DNA of 64,000 nucleotides from Prochilodus magdalenae (Eukaryota > Chordata > Actinopteri > Characiformes > Prochilodontidae). The notes below the pieces were generated by a model that was not told the DNA's origin, did no database searches, and saw only the letters and a list, made by a program, of their open reading frames with translations. Below, piece after piece: positions 26,821 through 39,120 of this stretch. The stretch's first letter is position 1. Each line of letters begins with the position of its first letter. The stretch covers positions 83,501 through 147,500 of the forward strand of contig JAMWET010003474.1 of assembly GCA_024036415.1 (NCBI GenBank), written 5' to 3'. The position numbers were made by a program, and so were the translations under genes.

Positions 26821-27398
26821 GTGAACAGAACTCAGTCAACTTTACGTCTGGTGAGTCATTTGCAGTGCTGTATGAGTTTACTGAGGAGGAATGTCTAATA
26901 TTACATGCATAAGCCGAGTCCTTCAGAGGGATGTGATGGTGGTGGTGATGGACAGGTAAAATGCAAATAAAAAAAAATGTATGTTTCAAAAAGTGTGGGC
27001 GGGGCCAATTTAGGATTAGTAACTCTATGAAACGTCCTAAAAGCATTTTAAATAGATGATGCAGTAATGTTTGGGCCTTCCAGCAATGGCCTGTTCTTTG
27101 TGAATAAGGATAGGTTGAGGCACATCACTTGCTCAGCAAGCAGCTTCAAGGATTTTAGGTATTTCCCTCCTTACCGAATGATATTACTCAGGGAATGCAG
27201 AGAAACATCTATGTGGGCAAAACCACAAAGAATGCCCATGACCCCTCAGACAGCCCTGCATTATAAACCAATATGTTTCTGGGATAGATATCACAGCATA
27301 TTTGTTGTAAACAAACACTGTCATGTTAAGACTGTACTTTGCAGTGGAAGTCAAATGTCGGCAATATCCAGAAATGGCACTGACTTCTTTGATGAGGT

Positions 27399-27649
27399 TG
27401 TAACGGTCACTTTAAGTGCCGGCATAGAGCGCATGCGCGCCGTATGTCAAGAGTGCGGGAGAGGGAAAATTCCAGCTAACGATTTACTAGAACGGCACAC
27501 GGTTCTGTGATTGTAACCACGAGGTGTGGGTGCTCCTCTGCCCAATAAAGGATCCAGTTCTCGAACGGCTGTCTCCCGCCTGGACTTTATTTTATGGTGG
27601 TTGGGAAAGCTTTCACCTGTGGCTTTCACCCACTACTGAGTTCGTTACA
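27399..27649 (+). mobile_element. Solo LTR with 4-bp target duplication
   Basis: A 251-bp block begins TGTAACGG and ends TTCGTTACA, giving TG...CA with a 6-bp inverted end (TGTAAC/GTTACA). It is flanked on both sides by AGGT (27395-27398 and 27650-27653). An AATAAA signal lies near 27544 and a GC-rich part near 27420-27460. These are the expected parts of an LTR, most likely of a Ty3/gypsy-like or other LTR retroelement. No internal region remains, so it is probably the product of LTR-LTR recombination. Confidence 0.75.
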
Positions 27650-28729
27650 AGGTCAAACTGATTATAATTAATGAACTAATGCACATGTAAAAAAATCTTT
27701 ATTATGGCCTGACAAGCCAAAATTTTGATTATTCGTAGAAATAATAGACAACCTGTTCTCAAGGCCAAAGAGAAAAATCATGTTGCCAGCATAAAGTTCA
27801 AAAGTCAGTGTCTGTCATAGTATGGGGGAATTAGTCAGTTTACAAGTTTTAGTGCAACACATGCTTCATTTTAGGTTACTGTTTTTGACAGGGATGCCTA
27901 TGTTTTTCTCAACATGACAATGCCAAGCCACAGCTGAAACCCTGTATAACAGCAGAAGGGCAAAAAAAATCGCCATTGTCATCAGTTGATGTCTTCAATC
28001 TCCAAATGATAATTAAGTGCTGTTAAAATGATCACTTGGTATGTGCCGATTCCAATACTGGTGTCAAGCATCAGCCTAATGATACACTTATGCTCGACCT
28101 TATAAAAAGACACCCATAGACACATTTGATAGCTGATAGCACAAATATAATGACAAAAGAATTTTTGAGTGTACTGTGCCACGTTAAGGAACATGTGGCC
28201 ATGGAGAATGGTCTGCTCACATAAAGAAGTATTTCTGACTTGTTGGTCACTTCAAATATTTTGCCATGGCAGTTTTCCACCAGGAACATGTTGTGTGATT
28301 TTAGCCTATTTTTAAACATACACAATCACACATAAACACTTCCCCAATATGGGTGGAGACACATACAGAGGCAGAAAAGTCTCTCCTGACTTAACTCTGT
28401 TGGGCTGAATGGAACAAGGTATGAACCTTAAAACATTGTTTTTTTAAGCCTTGTAAAATAGGCTGTAGAGACTGTGTTTCAAGACATAGTATAGTTGGTT
28501 CTGCTGCTGTAGCTCACTTTCTCTGTGTGCTTGCTACAGTTTGTTATATCTTGTAAGAACTTTCAGGGGGGCCATGTTATATGGTCAAATGACACCAAAA
28601 AAAAGCTGTTTGTCAACAAACATCAGAGGTGGGTTTGGTGTAGCTGCAAAAACAGCCATGCAGAAAAAGTCCATCTTTCCCATTGTGAATTAAGGGTTGG
28701 ATTTGTGATAACAGCTTGTTCAGATACAT

Positions 28730-29040
28730 GATGTCATCAAGTAGCAGCAGATATTAAATCCAGACCTGACTACCTTACCCAAGAAGCTTAATCTGGGCTG
28801 TAGTTGGATCTTCCTGCCGGACAATGATCCAAAGCCCACCTCAGAATTGACACAGTGTTCATGGTTAACATAGAATAAAGATTTTGCCATGGTCATCCTG
28901 GAACCCTGAGGTAAACCCAATAGAAAGGGTATGGGATCAGCTTAGGATGAGCATCAACAAATGTGGACCTTGAAGACTGAAAGACCGAGAGAGATTTGTT
29001 ATGAAGGAATGGTCTCGGATCCCTTGTATGTCTTCCAGAC
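28730..29040 (+). pseudogene. Tc1/mariner transposase fragment
   Basis: In broken frames the plus strand reads WIFLPDNDPKPT (from 28805), matching the QQDNDPKHT signature around the second catalytic aspartate of Tc1-type DDE transposases. About 25 codons later comes NPIERVWDQL (from 28914), matching the NPIEHLW signature with the third acidic residue. Stops and at least one frameshift separate the two, so it is inactive. The element ends are not identifiable. A second, weaker HDNAKP-like word occurs near 27,913 and may be another decayed copy. Confidence 0.7.
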
Positions 29041-31190
29041 TCTCTAAGCTGGGGGGCAGAGACCATAGCAACAACAAAAACATATATGAGACATAGGAGA
29101 AAAGGCAAACAAAGGCAGACAGAAATGAATAGCATAAGAACTAAACTCTGAAATGTACTTTACTTACAGCTGTACAGAAGTGGTTTTCCACTCTTCTCCA
29201 CAGTAGCACTACTCAGCCCAAGGTAGTTATGGCAGCATAACTAACTAATGCACTTATTTTAAATCAGCTAACTTTTACAGATTAAACTGTTTTGGTACAT
29301 TGCAGTCATTTACATTGACATCTAGTACTCATAAAACAAATGGTATCAAAGCATCCCTATGCAATGCAGTGATTGTCTCAGCTTCACAACATGTATGTCA
29401 GGGCTGGTTAAAGTCTGGATTTTTGAATACAAACCTTTCTAAGGCCAGTATAGGCTGAGCTACCAACCAATCAGGAGCTGTTAGAAGTAATGTTTTGATT
29501 TTTTTAATGATTTTTCTTTGTGACTTTGTGTCATCAATCATATGAATAATATTGCTTTCAATATAGGATATATATATATACATTATTAAAAATAAGTATT
29601 TATTACTCAAAGAAAAACTAATGTGGTAGCAATGGAGACAGCACTGATGCACTGACAAAAAACCTCCACCTTATGTCTCACATGATCTCTGTAATGTGGT
29701 CAGTTGTGCTTTAAGAATGTTTGCTGGATTTATATTGTAAATATTGAGTGGAGCTGTGATCTAAAAACATTTACACCTGATCTGAAAATGAGATATTTCG
29801 TGCTCCTGCAATAAAATTATATAATAATTAATATAAATAAATTTACAGCTAGTGTAGGTGTTTTGACAGTGGCGTTCTACACTTTATTGTTTGGTTAAAA
29901 AGTGACTTTTTTTGTTACACATTTGTGGGCATGGATAAGTTAATTGCTGAGTACCACTGCTAATACGAAGCTTAAAAGTTCACTTCCAGTCCAAATTCAA
30001 ATTGAATAAAGCATTAAGGCTTCTCTAGTGTCAGCTATTGACAGTGTAAGAGCTTATTTCTCACTGAAACATCCATAGAGAGAGCTGTAAGAGCCTGGTA
30101 TGACCTTTAGTGTCAGATCATTGCTATAGTTTATAAAGTTCTCCAGTGTAGACAATCCGAAATAAAAATGCGGAATGTTCTGGTATTGTTACGGAAGCAA
30201 ATGAGTGCAAGATTAGTGCAACAAAGGCCTGCAGGCTATTCATGAGCTTTTCCTTCTCTTTCACTTACAGGTTCTGTTTCACCCCGGGCTGGGTTTTAAC
30301 CACCGTTGGGATGAAGGTTACACGGTGTTCTGAAGCCCAGTACTAGACTTAAACCTGCTGAAAGCAACTCTTCCTTACATACAAGGTGTAGCCTGGTGGA
30401 AGTCACCACATAACCACATGAGTAGTTGGTTTTCACTGGGATGAGAAGTTGGCACAGCTGTCAGGGCACTGCTCATTCTGATAAATGTGATCCTGCCAGG
30501 ACTTTCAAACGGCTGCATGTGGGTAATTGCCCTCAACGTGTTAACCTCGAGATGTCATTAACATGCAGGATGTTAGTGTCAGGTTGTTGAAAAGATTAAG
30601 AATTTCCTTCTGAAATTGTCAGCTTGACTGGCATTAGTTTCTGCATAATTGACCATTAGTCAATACGGTGCAGGGCCTGGCCAAGAAATCTCTGCTGCTG
30701 AATTTGCTTGCTCTTAACAACCGTGGCTAATGATCCGTGTATCTTTCTTTCAGTCCGGAGCTGCAGCACTACTGTATAATGACCAGTACACAAATAATGT
30801 CTGTGTATTCAGCCTGTGATTTTGTTCCATCTTGCTTGATGCCCTCAGCGGAATATGTCCTTCTAGGATGATCTATTTCTAACTAAGCCCTAATCTAGAA
30901 CTCTATCAACCGTTTGATGTCTGTAGGGTTATTTGTGTAATTTTCTTGGCTGAGAAGTCTTTAATTAGGTCCTGAAAATGTCCCATTTATTACAATGTCT
31001 GTCTAGATCAGTATGCAAGAAAGACAGTAGTCACTCTAGTACAAGTATAGCATCTTGGCTTAAAGAAGATAACAAATGCACTAGCTGATGTTGACACCCT
31101 GGAACAGTGAATAAGAATCTCCCATCATTTTGGGAATCTTTTTACTGAAGCTCTGCTCCTGTGAACCCATTTTTAAGCTACACTCCTGTA

Positions 31191-31716
31191 TACACTATAT
31201 TGCCAAAAGTATTTGCTCGTCTGCCTTCACAAGCATATGGACTGGAGTGACATCCCATTCTTAATCCATGAGGTTCCCACTCTTCTGGGAAAGCTTTCCA
31301 CAAGGTTCAGGAGTGTTTGACCTTTCTTCCAGAAGCACATTTGTGAGGTCAGACACTGATGTTGGACGAGAGCTAATTCATCCTAAAGGTGTTCTATCGG
31401 GTTGAGGTCAAGCCTCTCTACAGGTCAGTCAAGTACTTCCACACCAAACTCGCTGATCCACGTGCTTTGTGGACCGGTGAGCGTTCATGTTGTAACAGGT
31501 CCATACTGTTGTCCATACTGTTCCCACAAAGTTAGGAGCAAGAAATTGTCCAAAATTTGGATGGAAATTTCACCACTGGACAGGCGGCACTCACCAATGT
31601 TGATAGAAGCCGTCTGTATGTGTAGGTGCTTGGTTTACTACACCTGTGGCCTTGGAAGTGGAACACCTGAATTCAGTGATTTGGATAGATGAGTGAATAC
31701 TTTAGGCAAATTAGTG
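31191..31716. mobile_element. Tc1/mariner-family deletion derivative
   Basis: It begins TACACTATATTGCCAAAAGTA, a well-known fish Tc1/mariner terminus, and ends GTGAATACTTTAGGCAAATTAG. The interior keeps pieces of the autonomous element, such as CATCCCATTCTTAATCCAT, TTCCAGAAGCACATTTGTGAGG and GACACTGATGTTGGACGAGA, with large internal deletions. No working transposase remains. Confidence 0.85.
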
Positions 31717-32988
31717 CGTTTGCTTTAAGCACCCGGTTGTAACTTCCATCAAGAGGGTCTAATGCAACCACCAGAGCTGATGTTTTGAATAAATTCAACT
31801 AATCAATAGTCAGAAATATAAAAAAACCTAATAATTATAAATAAAGAAACATAATTATTTGAGAGTTTAGAATAGTTTGAGGTGAGTCTGTACATGAAAC
31901 GTTTTTTGAGACTGAATGAGACTCTGTATGAGACCCTGTGTTACTCTATGAGACTCTTTGTACTGTCATTCGACTCTATGCAACTCTGTGTGGCTCTGTG
32001 AGCTGCTATATAACTGTGACACTGTATGATTCCTTGTATTTGCAGACTGTTTGAAATATCACCTTGAAGTCACTTGATTTGGTTTTCTGTGGCTACTTCC
32101 TTTAAAGCAGGGGTCCTTAGTCTTATCCACAAAGGGGCAGTGTGGCTACAGCTTTTCAGTAGGATCAAAAAGAAGCACACCTGATTCCACTCTTTTAAAC
32201 AATTACTCTTTCTCTCTGCAAACAGTAATTAGTTGCATGAGGTGTACATCTACTTGACTGGAATAAAAGCCCTCAGTCACATTGTAGCATATTGAGCATG
32301 TATCTGATTATAGCCTATTCCAAATGATTTTGTCACACTCCAGCCATGCATATTCCTTTCATTTTCCACCGTCCAGGTTAAAAGCAGGTAGGTGTGCAGG
32401 CACAGCATGGCTTCTAAATGCAAGCACTCCTGCTTCTGGTGATGGAATTGGGGTGGCTTCTGCCAGCCAGGCTTGAGATATGAATATACAAGGCCTGAAA
32501 TGTCAGAATGTCTTTGATAGTGACCACAAGGCATAATCACACCAGACAGGCTGGTAAAAAATGTGGGGAAGGATGGCTTAGATTAGGTATGGGCTGATAT
32601 TAAACAAGGAGCAGGGCCACATGCTGGCCTACAGTGCCATCTAGAGTTGGTTATATTTATCATAGTTTATGTTTCATAAATGGGGAAAGGAGCTCTTTTT
32701 AAAGGACACGTATCATACAATTCATGTATTCCAAAATGCATGGGACAGTTGTCCACTGAGGCTCACATGGGATAATTGTATATGTGTTAGGTAGCAAAAA
32801 CAGTCCTTAATAAATTTTTACATGATCCCTTTCCAACCTCTCATCGTCATGTAGGAGTAAACAGGCTGGTTTTGTAACTGTGCCTTTAGGAGTGATATGT
32901 AAATTATATCTGTTCTGATTGGTTGCCCTACAATTATTCACGTCTGTGAGTGTGTGTGTATGTGGTTTGTCTAACATTCTCATCACTA

Positions 32989-33363
32989 CAGTGACACTGA
33001 TGTGGTGGTGGTGCGTTAGTGTGTGTTGTGCTGGTGTGAGTGGACCAGAGTTAAACACCTCAGTGTCACTACTGAACTGAGAATGGTCCACCAACCAAAA
33101 CTATCCAGCCAACAGAATCCTGTGGGCAGCGTCCTGTGACCACTGATTAAAGACTAGAAGATGACTACCTGTGCACCAATAGACGGACTATCGTCCCTTG
33201 ACTTAGCATCTTATGGACAAGATAGACCAGCAAGGTAGAAGTGTCTAATAGAGTGGACTGTGAGTGGACACAATGTTTAAAAACTTCAGCAGCGCTGCTG
33301 TGTCTGAACCACTCACACCGCCACACCTCACACTAACACACCACCACCACATCAGTGTTACTG
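32989..33363. mobile_element. MITE with GTGGTGGTGGT-rich inverted ends
   Basis: A 375-bp element with matching inverted ends: CAGTGACACTGATGTGGTGG on the left and CCACCACATCAGTGTTACTG on the right. No coding sequence is present. This family is common in ostariophysan fishes from general knowledge, and I could not check copy number. Confidence 0.85.
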
Positions 33364-34981
33364 CAACTTTTTTGGTTTTTGCTGCACCAATAGGCAGTCA
33401 TTTGCAAACTGACATTTAAATTGCACCAGCACAAGTAGAGATATTTTATGTTTTATACTCATCAGCTGAAGCGTCCAACATTTCCTCAGTGCAAGCAGTG
33501 CAAGCAATTTACAGTCTATACAATTAATAAAAGAACCAGAGGATCCATAGAAATCTCTGTTCATAAAACAGACGTTAATCCTATAAACTGAATTCTTCTT
33601 TCAGGACTGACCTGTAGTCTGGTGAGTTCCAGAGGTTGGTGGAACCTTATAGAAAGTTATTACACTTAATGGTTTTTAATAAACTTGTCGATATCTAAAA
33701 CATTATTAAACAAAACTCTGGCCTAAAAGTATTTTTAACCTATTATTGGTTTAGAAGTATCTATATTTAGAGCATTGCACACTCATATAGTCAAGGAAAC
33801 ATGGTTTTCAGGTGTAACATTATTTTACCATAATCAGCCATGCATATAAAAGCTCAGAAGACATGTGTAGGTTCACTGTTCATTGGGGGACTGCACCCCT
33901 GGTTCTTGCATCAAGCCACTCCAAATAAATGTCTGTACATCCCAGGAACTGAATTATGCACAAATGGTGAAAAGTGGGTGGAATTCCCCTTGAAGTCATT
34001 TCCTTTGCGATGAAGTTTCAGTGAAAGCCTTATTTTTCCATTCAGAGGACCAGCCTGCCCGCTTTTCAGCCATATCTAATACTGGTTTTCGTGCCTCAGC
34101 ATTTGTGACATGCTCTCTCTCTCATCTCAGCATGCTGAGAAACCACAAAGCCGCAGCGTACTCGCTTGATTCCCATGGCTGGTGAGATTTCATCACACGA
34201 AGTTTGAACACAGAAAGTTCGTGTTTCAGAAAGATTCTGCAATGCCTGCTCCTCGGCTGCAAGTACCTGCCAAATCTGCGAAGCATGGTGATTTTAAAAC
34301 CGCACAGTGTTGATTTCCACCATTTACTCACTGCGAAACTGCAGGTAGGGGTAGAGGCTAGTGAGGTTATGGTCTATTTTTAAATTCGTAGTCGAAACTG
34401 TGAAACGAAGAGTTTACTAACCACTTAGCAACACTGCCTACATGCACGCAAATGCTTCAGTATCTGTACATGCCTACGTATACATTAACATGCACGGTAC
34501 ATTTGCTCCAGCATCTACATTATTAATGGCAAAATTAGAAACCATGCTTTAATTAATTTAATTTCCAGTGAAAATGAATATGAGTTGTTCGTTGTTCCAC
34601 ATTAGGGAAAAAAGCAGAGCACGTTTCAGTAGTTTCAGCACTTTTGAGACATTTGAGTCTTGTTGGTTGCATTTTGTGCTTATCACAATCCAAGCAATCC
34701 CAAACACATTCAGTGATGTTGAGATCCATTTCCTTTTCGTAGTAAGGGCTTCTTGACAGCTTCACCTACTTTTTAGGCCTATTCTTGTCTTTTCACAGTG
34801 AAAAGACTGACAGAGACACCTGTGGACGTTTTTAGATCTAAAGCAGTGGTGGAGCTTGATTTTCTCTTCTCTCCCAATGATGAAATCTATAAGGGCAGTT
34901 TATCTGATGGGGACAGTTTTGGGGGCCTAGTAAGTGTTGACTTTCTCTGAGTCTCTGATTTTTCTTGTACATGTGGTTGGT

Positions 34982-35215
34982 GTGGCACAACGGATAACGT
35001 CACTGCTTACCAGGAAGCTACTGTCCCATGTGGGAGACTGGGGTTCGATTCCCATTCTGGGTGGCTATGCTGTGCTACACCAATAAGAGTCCTTGGGCAA
35101 GACTCCTAACACTACATTGGCTCACCTGTAATATGATTAACCTTGTAAGTCGCTTTGGATAAGAGCGTCAGCTAAATGCCGTAGATGATAGATAGATAGA
35201 TGGTACATTTCCATA
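34982..35215 (+). mobile_element. tRNA-derived SINE with L2-like tail
   Basis: The 5' part has a pol III A box (TGGCACAACGG) and B box (GGTTCGATTCCC at 35042-35053). The 3' part reads GTAAGTCGCTTTGGATAAGAG and CGTCAGCTAAATGCCGTAGATG, the widespread L2/V-type SINE tail, and ends in GATA repeats. The tail suggests mobilisation by an L2-clade LINE. Confidence 0.88.
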
Positions 35216-36384
35216 TACATTTGCTACATATAGGTACATATGCTTATCCTATGTATGATTATGCTTATGGCTACTATCAGAGTGGCTATAGAATTGCTTT
35301 ACAGGAGTGATATCTAATTTACTGATGCATCCTCCTGTACTGCCCGTCTACCAACTTCCCTGGTATTGTGCATCATTTTGAAGACACTAGCTTATAATAT
35401 GGCTGTTAGCACGCTGAATCAGTCGGTTTGCATCAAGGAACATTTTCTTACATTCCTGTAGCAACATCATCATTAGCAAGCAAATGTTTCTGTACCCTGA
35501 AAATAAAACTGTAATCAAATTTAGAATGTTGTGGAGTTTCCTCATAAGCCACAGAATTCACAACCCTTTTATTGAAATCGCACTCCTAGTAGCTCTAATA
35601 TAACCCAGTTTTGAAGTATATGAAAACTCACAGTGAGAGCTAGCCAGCCTAAAGTGGGGCCTCCCCTACATTTTGCAGTTCTTGTGCACATACAATAGTG
35701 TATCTGGGGCGTTTGCCAATCCACAGACTAAGACATGAAACAACCCAGTCAGATTTTTGTGGGTTGTCTCGATCTGAAAACACAAGATTCAACCAGATGT
35801 TCAAGCAATTTGGCTCCTCTTCCTACACCAACTAGGGTGCCAGTTTAACCAACCTAAACGGAGCTGCAGTTACATGCTGGTGCTTCAGTTTACCTGTCCA
35901 GCCTTTTGGTTGGATTTCTCTGTTCCACCTTAAAACATGCAGCATTTACATTATGACCCATATGGGTATCAGCTGCTACCTCAGTCTACCTGTCCTGCAT
36001 CTCATTTAATTGAATTTCTTTGAATTTAATTGTTGATTTATTAATTGGTTGATTCATTTTTATTAGGCCATTTCTGTGCTGCTAAGCGGAGCCAGTCAGC
36101 ACATGAAGACATGCATTATAATAGAATAGGGAAAGTCGTTACATAACAACATACATAAAAGTGTCCTGGCCCACTTATAAAACAAGGAAAAACCAAATCT
36201 GTGAACATCTTTCACCTGCATAAAATCATTTTTAATAGTGAGGAACATCTGTATGTATAATTTTATATACATTGCATAATTGTAACAACTCTGTCCTGAA
36301 CTTTTAACTATTCAAGCATCCGAGCTGTTGTAGACGTACATTAGTGTTGGCAGTTCACCTCTCTGCTTTCCTGATTATGTGGCA

Positions 36385-37880
36385 GAACCAAATCAGATTG
36401 TTATGGATGCTGTGAGGATGGACACATTGATTGCTGTGTAGACCAGGATCAACAGATCTTGCAGTAGGTTGAATTTCTTCAGATGTCTCAGTTCAGCTGA
36501 GATTCTTTGTGGTGCTCTCTTGGCTATCGAAGTTGTGCTACTCAGGAACTTGAATGACGCCACAGTGGAAACCACAGAGCTGCAGTTAATATTAAGAGGC
36601 GTGGGTGGTGTGAGGGGGTTGTGCCTAAAGTCCACTACTACCTCCACTGTTTTTTTTTTTAGCAGCAGGTGGTTCCTGCTGCAACAGGAGATCAGCTGCT
36701 CAACGTCCTTTTTGTAGGCAGACCTTATTGCCGTTAACAATGAGGCCCACCAAGATGGTGTCGTCTGCAATCTTTAGGATCTCCACAACTGGTTTCACTG
36801 AAGGCAAAGTGGCTCTGGCACTATAATGTTATATACTAAGCTATAGTATGAAGTCCAAGGAGAGGTTGACCACATTGTCAATACACCTGTTAGCTCTGTA
36901 CGCAAACTGCAGGGGATCCAGCAGAGGAGCCTTTAAGTGGGCTAGGACTAGGCGTTCAAAGACCTTCATGACTACAGAGGTCAAGGCGACTGACCTGTTG
37001 TCAATAAGTCCAGTATTTTTCATTTTTCCTGGATAATGGTGGAGGTTTTGAAGCATGTGAGAATAGAACGGATTTTTTTGCAGATGCTTGTAAAAAAAGT
37101 GTTTTATGGCTGACGGAGAGACCAAGTCAGGGCCCCACTGTTTTTCTCACCTAATACCTGGCGATCTGTTTAAGACCTTTCCAGGTTGAGTTGCTAGCAG
37201 CAATGTCACTTTTCAGATTTTCAAAGTATTTCTTTTGCACCCACTCCTGAATGCTGCTACCTTTTTTCCTCCAAAGCCATCTAAGTTAAAACTATGCTTT
37301 ACTATAGCTGTATATCACATATACAGTAATCTAGCTGAAGTACAGCTGTCCTCTGATGGATGTTGTCATAGTGTCTGCATATTTGTCTAGCCTGTCCGGC
37401 ACCTTTTCAAAAACAGTCCAGTTTGTGGACTCAAAGCAGCCATGTAGCTTTTTAGGGTCTCTACTGGTCTCTGTCAGTTTTGTTGGTTTGAGGTTTCTGC
37501 CTGTATGTTGGAATAAGGTGTGAACAAAACTGTGGTCAGAATGGCCAAGAGCTGCACACATGGCGGCATGATCAGCAAGTTTAGCAGTGGTGTAGCAATG
37601 TTCTAGAATGTTTGCTTCTCTTGTCGCACAAATGACATGCTGTTCATATTTGGACATTTCTTTCGTGAGGTTTGTACTGTTGAAGCCCCCGGTATGATTA
37701 GCAGTGAGTCCGGATCTTTGTATGTTCAGTGCCTCCCGATGAGGAGAGGATGATTTTACCAGTACAGTGATGTCTTTACACCAGTGTATCTTGATATAGA
37801 AGCAGCTTTGTGTCTCTGTTTGATCGGTCCAGCTGGAAGCTGTTAATGCGCAGCTCAGAAAGCTAGGAGGCACATGGAAA
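36385..37880 (-). pseudogene. Decayed non-LTR retrotransposon ORF2 (endonuclease end and reverse transcriptase)
   Basis: Three broken minus-strand segments line up in the order of a LINE ORF2. At 37,873-37,331 the sequence resembles the end of the AP-endonuclease domain and linker (SKYEQHVICATRE, LGHSDHSFVHTL, LHGCFESTNW). At 37,125-36,841 lies early reverse transcriptase (ALTSVVMKVFERLV, PLLDPLQFAYRAN). At 36,770-36,393 lies later RT/C-terminal sequence (KTVEVVVDFRH, LRHLKKFNLLQDLL). Many stops and missing pieces separate them, including the catalytic-site region. It looks Rex1/L2-like and is inactive. Confidence 0.8.
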
Positions 37881-39080
37881 GTTCTTGTTGGTCAGGTTAT
37901 ACATAATAGATTCTTCCATCATCTTATGTAGAGATCGCAGATCAGAAAGGTGTATGAAACTCACACCATCTCAGGTATACGTGTACAATCAGTGATACAA
38001 GCTCACCACCAGTTTCTCAAACCAAACAACGCCATTTTAAGGTTTACCAGAAGCTCTGGAGGGTTCCTGAATAATTTCAGGTATAACTAAATTTGTTGCT
38101 TCACCTTTGTGATATTGTGACCAAAGCTTGTCACAGACGATGTATTAAGACCTCAGAGATTGGGGTTAAAGGGGGTGTAATATGTCACCTACAAATCAAA
38201 AACTTTTTATTTTATTGTGCTGATTGTTGCTCCTCTACTTTGAGTGTGTTAAATTCAGGTGTTTTAAAATCAAGGCCATGTTAACTTTACTGTTAAATTC
38301 ATACTAAACAAAACATGGAATTTAACTGGGCATGTTCAAACTTTGCATAAGTCTGTTCATTAATATAATTATGAGACATTGAAACTTTCACAAACAGCCG
38401 TATATTACAGTTGAACCGAATGTAAGATAGAATTGGTTCAACACTTACAAAACATTTCAATTTCAAAATAACAGTATTTAGCAATAAACAAAATTCATTC
38501 ATATCTTAGCACGGCATTGCCTGATGTGTTAAGAAGTATATTCTAATGCCACTGTAGTTTTTTTAAGGCTCTGATTAATATAATTTCTAATGGATACATG
38601 GTATAAGGTGGTAGCTTTATACACCCGCTTTGGCACTTGCTTGCTTATACGCTTAAACCATAGTAATTCCGACTGTTGGTACTGTGCAATAAATGTGAAG
38701 TGCTGCAATGTTTAACTCTTGCTCAGCTTTCACTATTGTAATATTTAACATCTGTGCATTTTATTCGGCTATATCATCAGTGTCAGATCAAACATTTCAT
38801 ATATTATTTCTCACTACTTAAGGCTGCCGTTTTAAAATGAGGTGAACATTTCATGATGAATAGACCAACAGCAATTGTTCAAAACAGCTTACATCACAAA
38901 CATTAAAACTCTAAAATTTCTTTCAGCAGCAACAAATTCTTTTACGGATTTCGGTGCTGAGGTGGATGCTCTGTGGTCAACAGGGTGTATTGAGCGTGTG
39001 ACCTCACAGGGAGTTTATAAACAGGTAACCAGAGGTTTTCTCTCTTTCACGCTCTCTCTCCTCTCCTCCCTCCAGCAACT

Positions 39081-39120
39081 ATGTGGTTTCTGCTCCTATA
39101 CTTAGTAGCAGCTACACAAG
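39081..39120 (+). CDS. Candidate signal-peptide exon with GC donor
   Basis: ATG at 39081 opens MWFLLLYLVAATQ plus one base, a short, strongly hydrophobic leader. The exon ends CAAG|GCAAGT, a perfect-consensus GC donor, leaving phase 1 as is typical of leader exons in immune-type receptors. A pyrimidine-rich tract ending CCTCCAG lies six bases before the ATG and could be an acceptor, so a 5' UTR exon may precede it. Alternatively, TTTATAA at 39014-39020 could serve as a TATA box. The best partners are the phase-1 SRCR pieces 14-22 kb downstream on the same strand. The link is inferred, and no other coding sequence lies near. Confidence 0.5.

Larger units (their letters stand above)
26821..31190. 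other. Intergenic region after kcnd1
   Basis: AT-rich non-coding sequence with the solo LTR and decayed transposase pieces listed separately. The 147-codon frame at 27067-27510 has no recognisable domain and runs into the LTR, so I do not call it a gene. The interval 30,210-30,720 is repeat-free, of more balanced composition, and contains several TAAT-type words. It is a weak candidate for a conserved regulatory element. Confidence 0.5.

Noticed and set aside
27067..27510. 147-codon open frame
   Set aside because: No recognisable domain or exon signals, and its end lies inside a solo LTR.
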